From positions 2,012,512 through 2,076,511 of the forward strand of contig CM048841.1 in assembly GCA_026545765.1 (NCBI GenBank): DNA of 64,000 bases, written 5' to 3'. The stretch comes from Plantago major (taxonomy: Eukaryota; Streptophyta; Magnoliopsida; Lamiales; Plantaginaceae). The position numbers and the translations under genes are program-made. The notes beneath the pieces are model-generated. The model searched no databases and was not told the origin of the DNA. It saw only the letters and a list, made by a program, of their open reading frames with translations. Numbering within the stretch: the stretch's first letter is position 1; the number at the start of each line of letters is the position of its first letter. Positions 11,250 to 23,576 of this stretch are shown piece by piece.

Positions 11250-12964
11250 TGTTGGTCCAGATAACGGCAGCGTAAAAGACTAGAGGGGGGGTGAATAGTC
11301 TTTTAAACTTTTGTCGATAAAAACAATTTCTCAGATATCTGTGTAGATATCTGATACTTAGAAACAGAGCGCGGAAGACTTAAGATAGATAAGTGCAGAA
11401 ACAGTTAATTGTGTGTGTGTGTGTTGCTGAAATATGAATACAGAAAGATAAATAACATAGCAAGTATAGTGGTATCTGGAGGTGGCGTAATCCTCCAACT
11501 AATCCACTTCGGTCTTCCAAAGACCTAGAATTCACTAGAACAGATAATTGAGTTCACCTTACAATAATCCTATTCTAAGAAATCCTTGGAATAAATGGTT
11601 CCCAACCAAATGTTCCCCGAGTTATTCCGCTTCTTCTGACCAAGTACTTCCTATACTCGAAACCTTTTGAGTTATTCCTAGCTTCCCAAGCTAAGTACTT
11701 CCTATACTCAATAACCTTGAGTTATTCCTTAGTTTCCCAAATCAAGTACTTCCTATACTCGGACCTTGGAGTTATTCCCGATTTTCAAACTAAGTACTTC
11801 CTGTACTCCACGCCAGTTATGGTGTTGGTTTCGGTTTGAGTTGTCAGATGAGCTTCTTTAATAACTTATTCAGTTATTCAGATAGCTCTGTGAATCAAGT
11901 ATACTTAATACACTTTTCAGCGTATGGTATCTTGTTCGTTTTTAAATACTGACCCAAGTCTTAGATAAGTGTTCAAGAGAATGAATCTCAGATACTTGAT
12001 CTTCTTGATTCAACTCTTTCACAGATAGCTGTGCTTGTTTAGGATCAGGACACTTAGAACTTCAGTCCTACTTAAGAATCAGAGGCTTTGGTCGCAACAG
12101 AAAGCTTGAAGGTAAGTAGTTTGCTTGGAGAGAGATCGTATATCAGAGTACAAGGTATCTGAGGTTCTGTGATGTGTGTCTTCTCAAGCAGTCTAAGTGT
12201 TGATATTTATAGGTGAATTTGAGTGCCGTTGAATAGTATCCGTTCGGCTCAAATTCAAACTATTGATATCTGTGTACAATCTCAGTGAGCTTTGTCTTCT
12301 TCTTGAAATGTTGCTTTTTGTTCAGACATTTCTGTCCGTGCATTAAATGCATTGTACTATACTTTTTGTCCTGTAGTGTCAACGGAACTATGCTTTGTAT
12401 CAGAGACTACCTTGATCAGATTTCTCTGAGTTTTTTGCACGTTCTTATCTTCAACTTCAGATACCACTTAAATTGAAACAACTTTGTTTGCAATATATAT
12501 TTCTTTTTCAGAAATGTGGTTAAGGCTCAAGGAATCTAAGTGTAGATATCTGTGGACACTCTCCTTATTTTCAGATATACCTTCCATTTCTCAGATATTT
12601 CTTGTGACACAGTTTGTCAAAAACTAATCGTGTCTCCAAGATATCTGGTCAAGGTATCTGGAAAACTGTTTCAGTAACCTTGTGCAGTTTCTTCAAGTCT
12701 TCAATGTCGTTGAACTTGTTCTGCTTGGATGTCTTCTTCTTGGTCTTCTCTTCATAAATAAAAATTACATTTGAGACCTAACATCCTATACAAGATTAGC
12801 TAGACTATCATACTTAGTGGGTTTCCTCTTTTACAATGTTCAAGTGAACCAAGAGTACTAATCACCTTTCTGAGACTAAGATAAGTCATCATGTTGCTGA
12901 TCAAAATCTAAACAGATATTTCTAACAAAATATCTAAACAAATTTCCTAACAAATTTCCTAACA
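11250..12964 (-). repeat. 5' LTR of copia copy 1 (about 1715 bp)
   Basis: Its inner edge (TGTTGGTCCAGATAACGGC in plus orientation) abuts the primer site and its outer edge is a CTAACA end, giving TG...CA termini. It is homologous over its length to the LTRs at 24132, 32120 and 53291. The outer end carries a short extra repeat of AAATTTCCTAAC, so its last bases are uncertain by about 15 bp. It contains a diverged module of about 55-58 bp repeated about four times (11600-11820) and many AGATATCTG-type motifs. Confidence 0.9.
12204..12211 (-). promoter_or_regulatory. LTR TATA box, copia copy 1
   Basis: The minus strand reads CCTATAAATATC here. The same TATAAATA is kept at 33083-33090 and 54238-54245 in two other LTRs of the family, and is changed to TATGAATA at about 25088-25095. 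It is the best candidate for the element's transcription start, about 30 bp further left. Confidence 0.6.
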
Positions 12965-14651
12965 CTACCTCTCGCCAGAAAAAATGTAGTTTTTACTAAC
13001 TTAATCATCATAAAATGTTGCGGTCAGGTGTTGTAACAAAGGTATGTAAAGGGTTCGAGTATATGCCAGACCGAACATGAACATCATTATTTCGAACGGG
13101 GTTGAATTCGGGTGGATAGAACCAGTACTTCCAGCTAGAGATCGTAGATAAGATAACCCTTATACCTCATCCTACTGATCGAATCTTATACATAAAGAAA
13201 AGGAAATTGAAAGTCTTCAGATGTAAAATGTTGTTGATAGACATGTAAAGATCAAGACACCACCAATTAGCTCACGTGTGTCTCTTTTATCTTCTGGAAC
13301 TGAAAAGAGCACATCTAGTATACGATTCATAGAACATTCTTAGAAGATCAGTTGAATGGACTATGTCAAGCATAGATCCAAAGGTCCTCCTAACTGGATT
13401 CATGCCCATTAAGAAAATGCATATTCAACAGTAAATCATACAAATATGAAGGTATAATTTAAGCTTCATTGAACAATGTAATATTCATTACTTGAATCCG
13501 ATAAAATGATTGGATTCATTTCACTATATTAAATTTAAAATTAACAATTTGGAATCATATACTATCAAATATATAACCTTAATTGGATTTCATAAAGACC
13601 TTTAAACGTAAAAAAAATACAAATTTGTCATGCCTCAACAAATTGGGAAGCATACAGAAGACGGACATCATAATTACCTCAAGTATTTAAAACATCCAAA
13701 CACATTCTTATATATAGGAGTTTGTTGATCTTCAATTTGGGTGTGTATATGTTCAACAAATTTTTTAATACCATTCTTATACGCATTATGTAAATTCACT
13801 ATATGTGCCTAAATTCAGTATGCGGTTGGCGATTTTAATGGAATTATTGGATTTAGAAGATTTGATAGATCACAATTATAAATAGTTACAAAGGTTAAAT
13901 ATAATTGGCAGAATTATGTAACCAAAATTATATTTCAATTGTAAAGGTAACAGAACCAAATATGCATTAACTTGGCATCAAACATAAATTTACCTTGATT
14001 ATAATTGTTTTGTGATTTTTTAATCCAAAAAAATGAAAGAATTCCTCACATTGATTTGAGGCCAAAGTACTATAGCTAGAATTGATGAAAAAAAAAAATT
14101 GGTCTTTATAATATATGGATATATCTCATCTCACATGCCTTAAAATTGAAAATTATTTGTTTACTTTATTCTTTACCTTCTCACCTCTGTAAAAAGAAAC
14201 GTAGAGTTAACAAAACTTTAAATTATACACTGCCATTTAAAATAAATTTCTTTTTACATTAATTTTGTATTAGAAAATGTCCAAGTAATTAGATGGCGGT
14301 CCAAGTATCATCTATGCACATGCGGATCATGTGTGTTTCAAAGTAAACCATCAACAGTAATTAGAATATAGTAGAAAAATATACGAAAGTATCCAGAATA
14401 ACCGAAAGTGCACAAAATGGTATGGTTGTATGAATATATATGAGTCTAATCAAAATAATCGTATATTTTAATTTGTCCAGAATGTTTGATGCTAAACTAT
14501 GTAAAATGAGTCTATTTTTGAACGCTTGATGCTACGTTAATGATTTATAATGTGTTTTAATGAGTCGATTTTAATTTTTTAAATTCTATTATTTCATTTT
14601 ATCTTATTTAATAAATTTATATTTTATTTTAATGAAGAAAGCAATTTATCT
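12965..14651. other. AT-rich intergenic DNA, no gene seen
   Basis: The stretch starts at the outer end of the copia LTR. All six frames are short and I recognise no protein motif, RNA gene or repeat. It is A/T rich with several long A or T runs, typical of plant intergenic DNA. Confidence 0.6.
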
Positions 14652-15151
14652 AATTAATCTATATATATGATAAAAGTGATGGCCTAGATGAAAGAAGGGC
14701 TATGCCACGTATGCAAAAAGCTGATGTGGCAAATCCAAGCAAAAAAACAATTCATTTATAAATCAAGTTAATTCTCATGCTAATTAAGTATATCACATAG
14801 ATTCAAAAAAATTCTTTCTGGACGCGTTATTAACAGAATTCATCAATTTTGTTGTTAATCTTCCCTACTTTTATGGATTGACTAAATGTTTGTTATTCAT
14901 ATCCGCCACATTAACAATTCCTAACAAACCATGTTATACTTGAAATGCATATCTTCCATCTTCTGCGAAGCTGTTTGTTGCGATTTGATAATCATATTTT
15001 AAATTCCTAACAAATCGCGGATGACGTTTGTTTACGTGCTTCCTATATATGTTCCTTTCAATATCCAGCTATGAGCTATCCCGCTCATTCCGAAAAAAAC
15101 CATTTATGATACAATACTTTCGGTAGAGTCATTGCCAGCTTAGCAAGTACG

Positions 15152-15252
15152 ATGCATTCTCCCATTCAAAATTTGCCGGACGATTTGTTAATTACCACTC
15201 TCGAAAGCATTTCGAGACAATCGACGGATTTATGGGCAAGAACAACTTCCAG
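15152..15252 (+). pseudogene. F-box-like first-exon fragment
   Basis: An ATG opens 33 codons reading MHSPIQNLPDDLLITTLESI and on through a TTSR ending. The LPDDLLxxxLESI pattern matches the start of plant F-box domains, which bind SKP1 in ubiquitin ligases. The exon ends at CAG/GTTTGT, a good splice donor. No matching downstream F-box exon was found, so this looks like a captured or relict first exon inside the inverted-repeat element. Confidence 0.5.
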
Positions 15253-15739
15253 GTTTGTTTCAGTATGCTTTGCTCTACTTAAAATTAACATTTCAACAAT
15301 CCCTAGATTCTAATTTAATCCATATTTATATGCATTAGCTTCTGATGGTATTTTATTCAAATTCGATTCAGATTTTCTGCAGATTATTCATATTAATGGT
15401 TAATATTTGATTGAAACATTCTGATCATATGCGTTTATGTATTCTATATAGCTAAATTATAACAATATTCTCTTTTGTGTTTATTGTTGTCTATCTTATT
15501 GTGGGATTGATTGATAATGGATTTTGCGACATGGTACAAATTTATTTTCCAACGATGTTCTTTCACAATCAAATTGACAATTAACCCTTTTGTTAGGAAC
15601 AATCCATTTGGCCATGGAGAAAGCTGCACTTCGTGGTGTGGGGAGATGCAGCAAATTGTTTTCCATTTTATGGCGTTTCAGAGATTGATGTTGAATTAAC
15701 ACAAAAATTGTGCAAGCATTTATTGCTCTGTAAGGCTTT

Positions 15740-15808
15740 GAATTGGCTATGGAGAAAGGTTGGTCGGAGTTAATCTTGGAGGGAGATTGCTCAGTTGTGA
15801 TGAAGGAC
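15740..15808 (+). pseudogene. RNase H-like (RVT_3 type) fragment
   Basis: Twenty-three codons read ELAMEKGWSELILEGDCSVV and end at a TAA. The pattern 'A-x-E-K-G-W-x-x-[IL]-x-L-E-G-D-x-x-x-V' is typical of the plant RNase H-like domain found in LINE-derived and related proteins. The flanks do not extend the homology in one frame, so this is a relic. Confidence 0.4.
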
Positions 15809-16515
15809 TAAGGCTCTTAATTTACAATTATTATGCCTCTCATAAGCTGGAGATGTTTATGAAGGAATTGAGGTTCTACTGCATGATTTATTTTATTCTT
15901 TTTTTGGGACTTTAAGTGTGTTTGTAGGACGGGTGATCTTGATCATCATTTATCTAGACACATGTTCTGGCTATTAGCGAGGAAGGGTATTAATGATCAG
16001 AGTGATTGAGTTACAACATTGATTTTAATTATGTTGAAAGTTTATGCTCCCAAGTCCCCTGACAATTTATCATGTGATGGAAAGTTTATGCTCCTGAGTC
16101 CCCTTGCAATTAATCATGTGATGGAGATGATTACTTTCACATTTATACACTAATTTATTGAATTAGTACATTAATTACAAAGTAATTATTACTGGAAGTA
16201 AACTGATTATATTTCATACAATACATCAAATATAGGTGAATTAAAACTCATTTATTTTTTGCTTGAATTTGCCAACTCAGCTTTTTGCCTATGTGGCACC
16301 TCTCTTCTTTCATTTTCATCATCACTTTTATCATATATATAGATAATTCACTTTTTTTAATTACACAAGTCCACTTATTTTTATACTCTTTCCTCCAAGA
16401 TCTTTTCTGTACTTTCTATTATTAGGTTTTCTCATAGAAATTCATATTTTGTACATTGTCAAAATCGAAACTATACGAAATTTAAACATATAATAAAAGT
16501 GGTGACCTATGCGAG

Positions 16516-16563
16516 CAAAGAGACATGCCACATAGGCAAAATATGATGTGGCATGTCTCTTTG
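16516..16563. repeat. Perfect 18-bp inverted repeat (hairpin)
   Basis: CAAAGAGACATGCCACAT is followed, after a 12-base loop, by its exact reverse complement. It sits in a third copy of the end motif seen at 14680 and 16300 (AATAAAAGTGGTGACCTATG), so it is probably the subterminal part of another element of that family. Confidence 0.75.
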
Positions 16564-17456
16564 AATTTCATGGAGTTTCATTTATATATATTATAAAGCT
16601 CAGTTTTTATTCTAAAGGATTTTTATAGCACTTTTGCCAAGATTGAATGTGAGAGTTTCTTTCATTTTTTTGTATTTATTTGCATTAGAAATTACAAACA
16701 ATTACATATAAGGTAAGAATCAATTTTGATTTCTTCCTCCATTCATTTTGGCGCCTCCAATCGGATTTATAGCAAGACCTCTCTATTTTTGGTAAACTTG
16801 AATCTTTGTATAACAAATGAATTGACTATTGACACCTAAAATCCCTCCTATAAAATAGAACTAATTTGTTTTTTGTATTTGTAAGACTACAAAGCTTAAT
16901 CAGTCTACTATAATCCCTCATTGAACTTATAACAATTACAATATTTTGATAAAAATGTAAAATTATGCATCCATAAATATGAACAAGGAGATTTTTTTAA
17001 ATCCAGAATGCCTTTTGGTTTTTGATTCTCTTTTTCATGCAACAGTGTACTCAATTTTTGTATTTCTTATGTAGCTTTTGAAGAGATCTCGATAGCCGCC
17101 ACAGGAAGCAAGGTTGCTGGTACAGTTCTCTCTCTATATACCTTCATTCTCAAGTCATCCGTGTCTTATGGTTCCATAAGTCTATCTCTGTCTAACAAAT
17201 AGGTCTGCATGTTAATGTTGTTAGAGTTTTAACTTAATAATATGTGAAGTTTATGGAATGATGGAATCGTAACAAATACATGAAAACATGATTGGAGGTC
17301 CCATGGTTGTTGCTAATTTCGTTCATCAGTACATCGATCGATTTAAATAAGCTCAACTCTTACGCGGCCAGAACATATGGTTGATGGGCAGTCTATGATA
17401 AGAACAACAATTCACATAAATTGAGATGCATATAAATGTGCTGGTGTGGCCGTGTG

Positions 17457-17605
17457 GGTATTGTTGCCAGAAATTTCATCTGGAGGGTGTTTGCATGGCG
17501 ACGAAGATGGAACGTGCAGGCGGTTAAGATGGCATGCGAGCTGGAATACATGTCGATTCAATTATAAGGAAACCGTGTGATCGTGATGAATCTTCCAAGT
17601 GTTGG
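17457..17605 (+). pseudogene. Second RNase H-like relic
   Basis: The frame reads GIVARNFIWRVFAWRRRWNV, then a Met-Ala-Cys-Glu-Leu-Glu stretch, a TAA, and GNRVIVMN in the same frame. The order 'G-[IV]-[IV]-A-R-N ... M-A-C-E-x-x ... R-V-I-V' is that of RVT_3-type RNase H domains. It is short and interrupted, so the call is tentative. Confidence 0.35.
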
Positions 17606-18411
17606 TCGGGCTACATGTACATTAGCCGTTGTATGGATTTATTTAGATGAAATTTTGCAATTGTGTTAAGTCTATCTATTTTAGATTGAAACTAGCACAT
17701 TCGATCTTAAACATGTTTCAATTCCTGTTGATGGTGATGAATTGTTACTACCTAACATTGTCAATTGAGTTTTGCTTATACGTTATATTTTAATGTTTTA
17801 TTTCTTTTTTAACCTAATTTTTAATTCATAAAAATATATGGACATTCAATGTAATCAAACCGAATAGTGTTAACTATAACATTATCATTTTTAGTTTTTA
17901 TATGTACTGAAAAGAACAGTTGTAGAAAATAATAATTTTTTACAGTATAGGACCACATAATTGAAAAGAAAGAAATATTTTCAAAAAATATAAATGAAAG
18001 GATAAAATCATGTCATCGAGATCCAAGCCCTTGAACTTCTTTATACTTGAAAAGTTGTACATGTATGTACGCATCAAATTAAAATTGAATACATAAAGGG
18101 TTGGATTAAATTTAAATTATAGTAGTAGAATTTAGGTGTCAATGATGTGGTTATAGTATTATACTTCATGTTTAAAAAAAAAATCTTTTTTTATGGAATA
18201 TGAGTACAAATAAATAATATCTCTCCTATTTATTTGGTGAACAATGGTTATACAAATTTTATGATATCATTGTACCACCATCTATTTGAATGCACCAAAC
18301 TCCAGTTTTTAACATGTTATTCCTCCGTCCCGTACCATATTTTTTATATTGACTTTTTACGATCACCTGTCTCTAACTTTGATTGCGAATTAATTTTAAA
18401 CGACAAATGCA

Positions 18412-18482
18412 AAATGTTCAATTAAATTATATTATAAACCGTTAGTCGCTAAAGTTTCATAATTTAATTTAATTGAACATTT
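18412..18482. repeat. Hairpin with perfect 18-bp arms, possible MITE remnant
   Basis: AAATGTTCAATTAAATTA at 18412-18429 is the exact reverse complement of 18465-18482. About 90 bp to the left lies TCCTCCGTCCCGTACCATAT, which resembles the CTCCCTCCGTCCC end of Stowaway-type MITEs. No matching right end is evident. Confidence 0.4.
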
Positions 18483-19001
18483 CAGATTCGTTTTCTTTTT
18501 TTTACGCTAGAGTATTATATATGACAACAGCCATATTAACGGGTCATATAAGTGCAAGATTGGAAGAACGACGATATCATACAAATGGTCATTTAATATA
18601 AGTTTGCTAGGTTGGCATCTTTTTAATAATATAAAGTAATATCATATCAATCACACCCTAAATTTATGTCACATTCAATTTATTCTTTTAAGTAGGTGTG
18701 ATTTTTTATTATTTAGTAAAATCAAGTCTATAATATAACATTATAACTTTTCTAAAAAAAAAAGAAAAAGAAGAAAAACTATGACAAAACTTATTTAACA
18801 ACATGATGCAGCGTACGTGGCTAGGAAGAACTCTTTATCAAAGTTCGTTGATTACGTAGAATACCGAAAATTGATAGATTTTGAGGAAACCTCATTTTTT
18901 TATTAATCAATCAAAACTGTATCACAAAAACGTCTAAGAATGCTTAAATACTGAAAACCTAACTTGCTGGAAAGGAAACCTAATACAAAACGAATTCTAA
19001 C

Positions 19002-19871
19002 TGTTGTTACGGACATGTGTCCAATCCGTTAAGGGGGCCATAGAGCGTGTCCTAAAGCGCATCACGGCTCAATTAGCCAATTCAGTACTGGTCCGACCTC
19101 ACATGGTCCGCCCAAGGTGAATCGACCAGTACGCTAAAGTCACTACACCCTAACAGCTAGTCCGAGCTAGCTGGGAGAAGGACTTCCAAACCTGGCTACG
19201 TCAGTACAGGGATGCCAAACGGACCGGACGAGAGAATCTCGGACGCCACCATCATAATAAGACCAAAAGTATATATAACAGAACCACTGAGATACTTCCG
19301 TGAAACTCTAGGCTCGGACATCCAGAGTTACCCAAGGGCAGATCAACCAAGCAGACAGATCTGTCCGAGGGACTAACACGGACCCAACAGGCGGAACAGT
19401 ACTCTCAGAGGGAAAATGACCAAACTACCCTCCCAGGCCCACTTATCGGTATTGGTTTACTGTTCACTAATGGTCCATGGGCTGAAGGTAGCATTGGTGT
19501 CCAGATCTGAATCATACACTTGGCATCATCTTGTGAACCTCTTCATAAGTACACGATAACTATAAATATAGCTCAAGGTCCAAGACCTTAAGGTAAGTGA
19601 TAAGTGACAAGTGATAAGCAATATCAAAGTGTTAATACCTTCCTCATAACTATTACATTGGGAGCTTCCAACTCTCTTTCGAGTAAAGTCTCCAACCGGA
19701 TTGACATAAGCAATCCGGATATCCCATTCTAACCCCCCCCCCCCACTTAGTCCTTTCAGGTGCTGTAGCTCGGACAAGCGCTGCTTTGGGCTCCAAGCAA
19801 AAGGCGGGTCCTAGATCAGGATACTTGTAGTAGTTTAGTCAGTTAGTGTTGAGAGGATTTACCCCTCAACA
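19002..19871 (+). repeat. 5' LTR of the Tat element (870 bp)
   Basis: The LTR begins TGTTGTTACGGACATGTG and ends CCCCTCAACA directly before the primer site. Its first and later parts recur at 62633-62800 and 63846-64000. A C13-14 run lies at about 19733-19745. Confidence 0.93.
19561..19570 (+). promoter_or_regulatory. LTR TATA box of the Tat element
   Basis: TATAAATATA lies about 300 bp before the LTR end, a usual place for the U3/R border. Another run, TATATATAA at about 19270, is a weaker alternative. Confidence 0.55.
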
Positions 19872-19874
19872 TTT

Positions 19875-19892
19875 TGGCGCCGTCTGTGGGAA
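19875..19892 (+). other. Primer binding site of the Tat element
   Basis: TGGCGCCGTCTGTGGGAA lies three bases after the LTR end. The TGGCGCCGT start is the common primer site of Tat and Athila elements, complementary to a tRNA 3' end (Asp-type for the first nine bases). The LARD has the same site with one change. Confidence 0.88.
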
Positions 19893-22800
19893 CTTGCAAG
19901 AAGTTTTCGTGTTTTGATTCAACGGATGGCAAGAACGAGACGAACAGCGCGGGCTGGAGCTGCAGGAGTGGGAACTCCACCACCGCGCCCACGGGGACGT
20001 CCGCCCATCCGGGGACGTAGAGCCGCAGTGTCAGGAAGAAGATATCCGAGCGAGGGATTCACGGCCAGCCCGTCCTCGGATGAAAGGGAAGTACGGGCTT
20101 CTCCGGCAGAAGCTCATGGCCCTGCAGTAGGCCAACATTTCGCTATGCCTGATGGACGCACTGTTCGCACTAACGATCTCGGACTCAGCGAGACGCAGTT
20201 CGACAGATTGCTCACAATCATTCAAGGATGCCAGGGATCCAACAATGCTCCTCCACAGCAAGCCACTCCGCCAGTGGTTACCCCTCCTCAGGCAGAGTCC
20301 ACATTATCCAGGAACAGGCAACGCCCAATCCAGCAGAGGTTAGTGGATCAGCCCCCTCAGGAGGATTTGCGAGATCTTTTGGATCGGCGGGCCTCAGCTT
20401 CTCAGGTCAGAGGTGAGGGAAGCCAACATGGAAGGAGAGAATGTCATGATGGGAATAATAGATACCCAGAAATCCCACAGCAAGTACCTCCAAGAGACAG
20501 GGATCAAGTAGCAGAGACTATTCCGATGGTCCGCATAAATGAACTCCCCGCGGATGTAGCAATCCATCCGAGGACAGGGGAGATCATGACGGCTGACGAG
20601 ATTTATGCCCAGCAGAAGGCTCTAGAAGCCCAGATTCTGAATCTCGGACGCCTTGTGAAAGACCACGAGCAAATAACTACTAGTGCACCCAATCCCCTGT
20701 GCGACAGCATCATGAGAGAGAAAGAGCGAAACCGAAACTCGGATCACGTGATCCCAAATCTGGAATACTACTATGGGGATGCTTGTCCCGTGGGTCACCT
20801 GACAAGGTACAACAGCAAAATGGATTCCAAAGGGATGAGTGACAACATAAAAGCCCTTACTTTCTCGTCCACTCTCTTTGGAACTGCCATGGATTGGTAC
20901 ACCTCTCTGCCGAATAAGTCGGTCAAGTCGTACGCGGACCTTTCTTCCAAGTTCCTGGCGCGATTTGGGAAATCTAAGAGGAGAAAGCGTACCGTGGAAC
21001 ACCTGGCAGGAGTTATACAGGGAGACCAAGAGGATCTAAGGACCTTCCTAGATCGATTTCACACGGAGGCTCTTCGAGTTGAGTCACACAGTATTAAAGA
21101 ACGGGTCCGACACCTGTATGCTAATACTCTCAAATCAGAACTCCGAAGAAAACTCTCAAGTCAGGAAGTGAGGAGCGAAAAACATTTAGAGGACATCTGT
21201 GAAGAAGTAATGTATGGAGAAGAATACAGGAGGAACGTTCCAGTAAGAGATAGCTCCAAGAAAGGAAAGGATCCGTTGAAGCAAGACCAACGCCCGGGAA
21301 AGTTTGAGTCTAGGAAAGATCACAAAGATAGAGGTTTTCCCAGGGAGAGAAGCCCGCCAAGGAGATACGCGGACTATACCCGTCTCAATAGGCCAAGATC
21401 CGACATCTTGGCGACTATCGTTGAGAAAAATCTGGATGTCCAATGGCCGAAGCCGTCTTACAACAATCGTAAGAGTAAAAATGCAAAGGGCTACTGCAAG
21501 TTCCACAAGTGTCGCGGACACGAGACCGACGATTGCATTCAGTTGAAGACGGAGGTGGAGCACCTAATAAGAGATGGTAAGTTGAAGGAACATGTTCTTG
21601 AGTATGAACCTTCCCGACATGATAGAACGGAGCGAAAGAGGGAGGAGAAGGTGACGGAACCACCACCCCATTCGCTGCCTTTACCTCCTCCGCCGGTTGA
21701 CTATCCGCCCCGTCCGGACCGACGCTCTTACATATATGCTGATGATATCGAAATGGAAAATGCTCCATACAGCGGGGTGATCAACACTATCGCTGGCGGG
21801 CCAACTGGAGGCGATAGCAGGAATGCAAGAGAGCGGACCGCGCAGAATCTTCGGAACAATGACAGAGCATATGCTAATCCAGCAATTCCGGGCACTAACG
21901 CCATATCTTTTGATGATAGTGAAATCCCTCCTCCTACAGCAGGAGGAGGAGACATCGAGAATCCAGACGTTCCGCTGGTGGTCTCATTGACCATTGCAAC
22001 CTATCGAGTGAATAAGATTTTGGTTGACACGGGGAGTTCCTCGAACATTATCTCTAAAAGAACACTGGATCAGATGGAATTGGGAAGAATTCGGTATGGC
22101 AGGGTGCACACCTCCATATTAGGATTCCGAGGAGGAACCGTACGACCCCTCGGAAGTGTCATGCTGCATGTTTCGCTCGGGACTTTTCCGGCAGGGGTGA
22201 CACAAGAAGTCCGTTTCATAGTGGTCGACCAAACTTTTGACTACAACGCCATCTTCGGACGTCCAGGACTCAATCAGTTCCGAGCCATTTCCTCCACTCT
22301 CCATAATAGAAGGAAGTTCCCGACTGCCTTTGGAGTTGGAGAAGAAGTGGGAAACGTCCGAGAAGCTTGGGAATGCTATATTATGTCCACAAGGAGAGCC
22401 TCTGCGCCCGTGCTGGTAGTCACCCTGACTTCTGATCCACCCGTTATTCTTCCGCCCAAGAAGGAAGACCCGCAGATCGGAGTAGGGAGCCAGAGGGAAA
22501 AATTTCCTAGAACGGTACGAATCGAGCCTCACGAGACCCTCAAGGAAATCGAGATTATTGCGGGAAATCCGGATAAGAAGACAAGGATCGGAACCGAAAT
22601 GAATGTGGAAGTAGAGATGAAGCTCATCGCTTGTCTCCGAGACAACAACGATGTGTTTGCTTGTAGTACCGATGATCTGAAAGGAATAGACCCGAGGATC
22701 ACTGTTCACCGGCTGAACATGGACCCTTCGATTAAATATATCCGACAGAAGAGAAAAGACTTTGGACCGGTCAAAGATGCCATCATATCTGCTGAAGTTG

Positions 22801-23576
22801 ATCGACTTCTAAAGGCGGGACACATTGAAGAAGTCCGCTATTCTGATTAGGTTTGCAACGTGGTCCTGGTCGAAAAATCGCCCAGCAAGTGGAGAATGTG
22901 TAATGACTTCACCAGGCTAAACAAGTTCTGCCCAAAAGATCCGTATCCACTACCACGGATTGATCAACTGGTGGATTCCACGTCCGGCTGTGCATTACTA
23001 AGTTTCATGGATGCGTACCAAGGTTTTTACCAAATTCGGATGGCCAAAGAAGACGTTAAGAAAACAGCTTTCTTCGCGGCCGGAGGAGTATACTGCTTCA
23101 AGGTAATGCCTTTCGGATTGAAGAACGCGGGAGCCACTTACCAACGCCTGGTGAACCAGATGTTCAAGGACGAGATTGGGAAGACAATGGAAGTGTATGT
23201 GGACGACATGCTCGTGAAAAGTAAGATAGAAGAACAGCATGTGCACCATTTGAACAAGTGCTTCGCTATTCTTAGGAAGTATGGAATGAAATTGAATCCG
23301 GAGAAGTGCACCTTCGGAGTAAAAGGAGGCAAGTTCCTCGGGTACATGGTCACAGAGAGAGGAATAAGTGCAAACCCTGAGAAAATCAAGGCAATCCTGG
23401 ATCTGCCACATCCGAAAACCCTCAATGAGGTACAACGACTCATAGGAAGTCTCATGTCCTTAAGTTGTTTTATTTCACGATCAGCGGAGAAAAATCTTCC
23501 GTTCTTTAAAATCCTCCGGAAAGGAGAGCACTTCGTGTGGACAGCGGAATGTTCCGAGGCTTTCGAAAAATTGAAA

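Larger units (their letters stand above)
1..12964 (-). mobile_element. Giant Ty1/copia (Sirevirus-like) retrotransposon, copy 1, 3' end cut by window
   Basis: Reading leftward on the minus strand the order is 5' LTR, initiator-Met primer site, gag with zinc knuckle, protease, integrase, RT, RNase H, then a long accessory gene that runs off the left edge. Integrase before RT is the copia order. A long gag with a coiled-coil tail plus an extra ORF after pol resembles the Sirevirus (SIRE/Maximus) group. Base 1 aligns with about 27240 in the second copy, whose 3' LTR begins about 1.4 kb further on, so the complete element would be near 16 kb, which is very long for copia. It is inactive: stops and frameshifts occur in gag, pol and the accessory gene. 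The candidate target-site duplication on the right is CTACC at 12965; its partner is outside the window. Confidence 0.9.
14652..16348. mobile_element. 1.7-kb inverted-repeat element (or two opposed element ends) with captured gene pieces
   Basis: The left 95 bp (14652-14746) and right 94 bp (16255-16348) are imperfect inverted repeats. They share TCTATATATATGATAAAAGT, a GCCAC[GA]TA[TG]GCAAAA stretch and a GGCAAAT[CT]CAAGC end. I see no clear target-site duplication. A third related motif occurs at about 16490-16563. This could be a DNA transposon with long inverted repeats, or two Helitron-like 5' ends facing each other, since the TC start followed by an A/T run fits Helitrons. The interior holds an F-box-like exon and an RNase H-like fragment but no transposase I can recognise. 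Confidence 0.55.
16349..19001. other. AT-rich intergenic DNA left of the Tat element
   Basis: There is no intact gene. It contains an 18-bp perfect hairpin at 16516-16563, an RNase H-like relic near 17457-17605, and a hairpin with a MITE-like sequence near 18320-18482. The rest is A/T rich with no recognisable motif. The five bases CTAAC at 18997-19001 are the left target-site candidate of the Tat element. Confidence 0.6.

Noticed and set aside
11280..11300. G-run after the LTR edge as a polypurine tract
   Set aside because: It lies inside the LTR on the wrong strand for this element; the real tract follows the other LTR end (25820, 33817).
12965..19001. Functional host gene between the two large elements
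   Set aside because: Only short fragments with stops (F-box exon, RNase H-like pieces); no frame over about 70 codons.
19733..19746. C13-14 run in the Tat LTR as a functional site
   Set aside because: Homopolymer lengths are unreliable and vary between copies.
20622..21768. Antisense frames of 117-135 codons opposite Tat gag
   Set aside because: They are shadows of the gag frame, without motifs, promoter or splice evidence.
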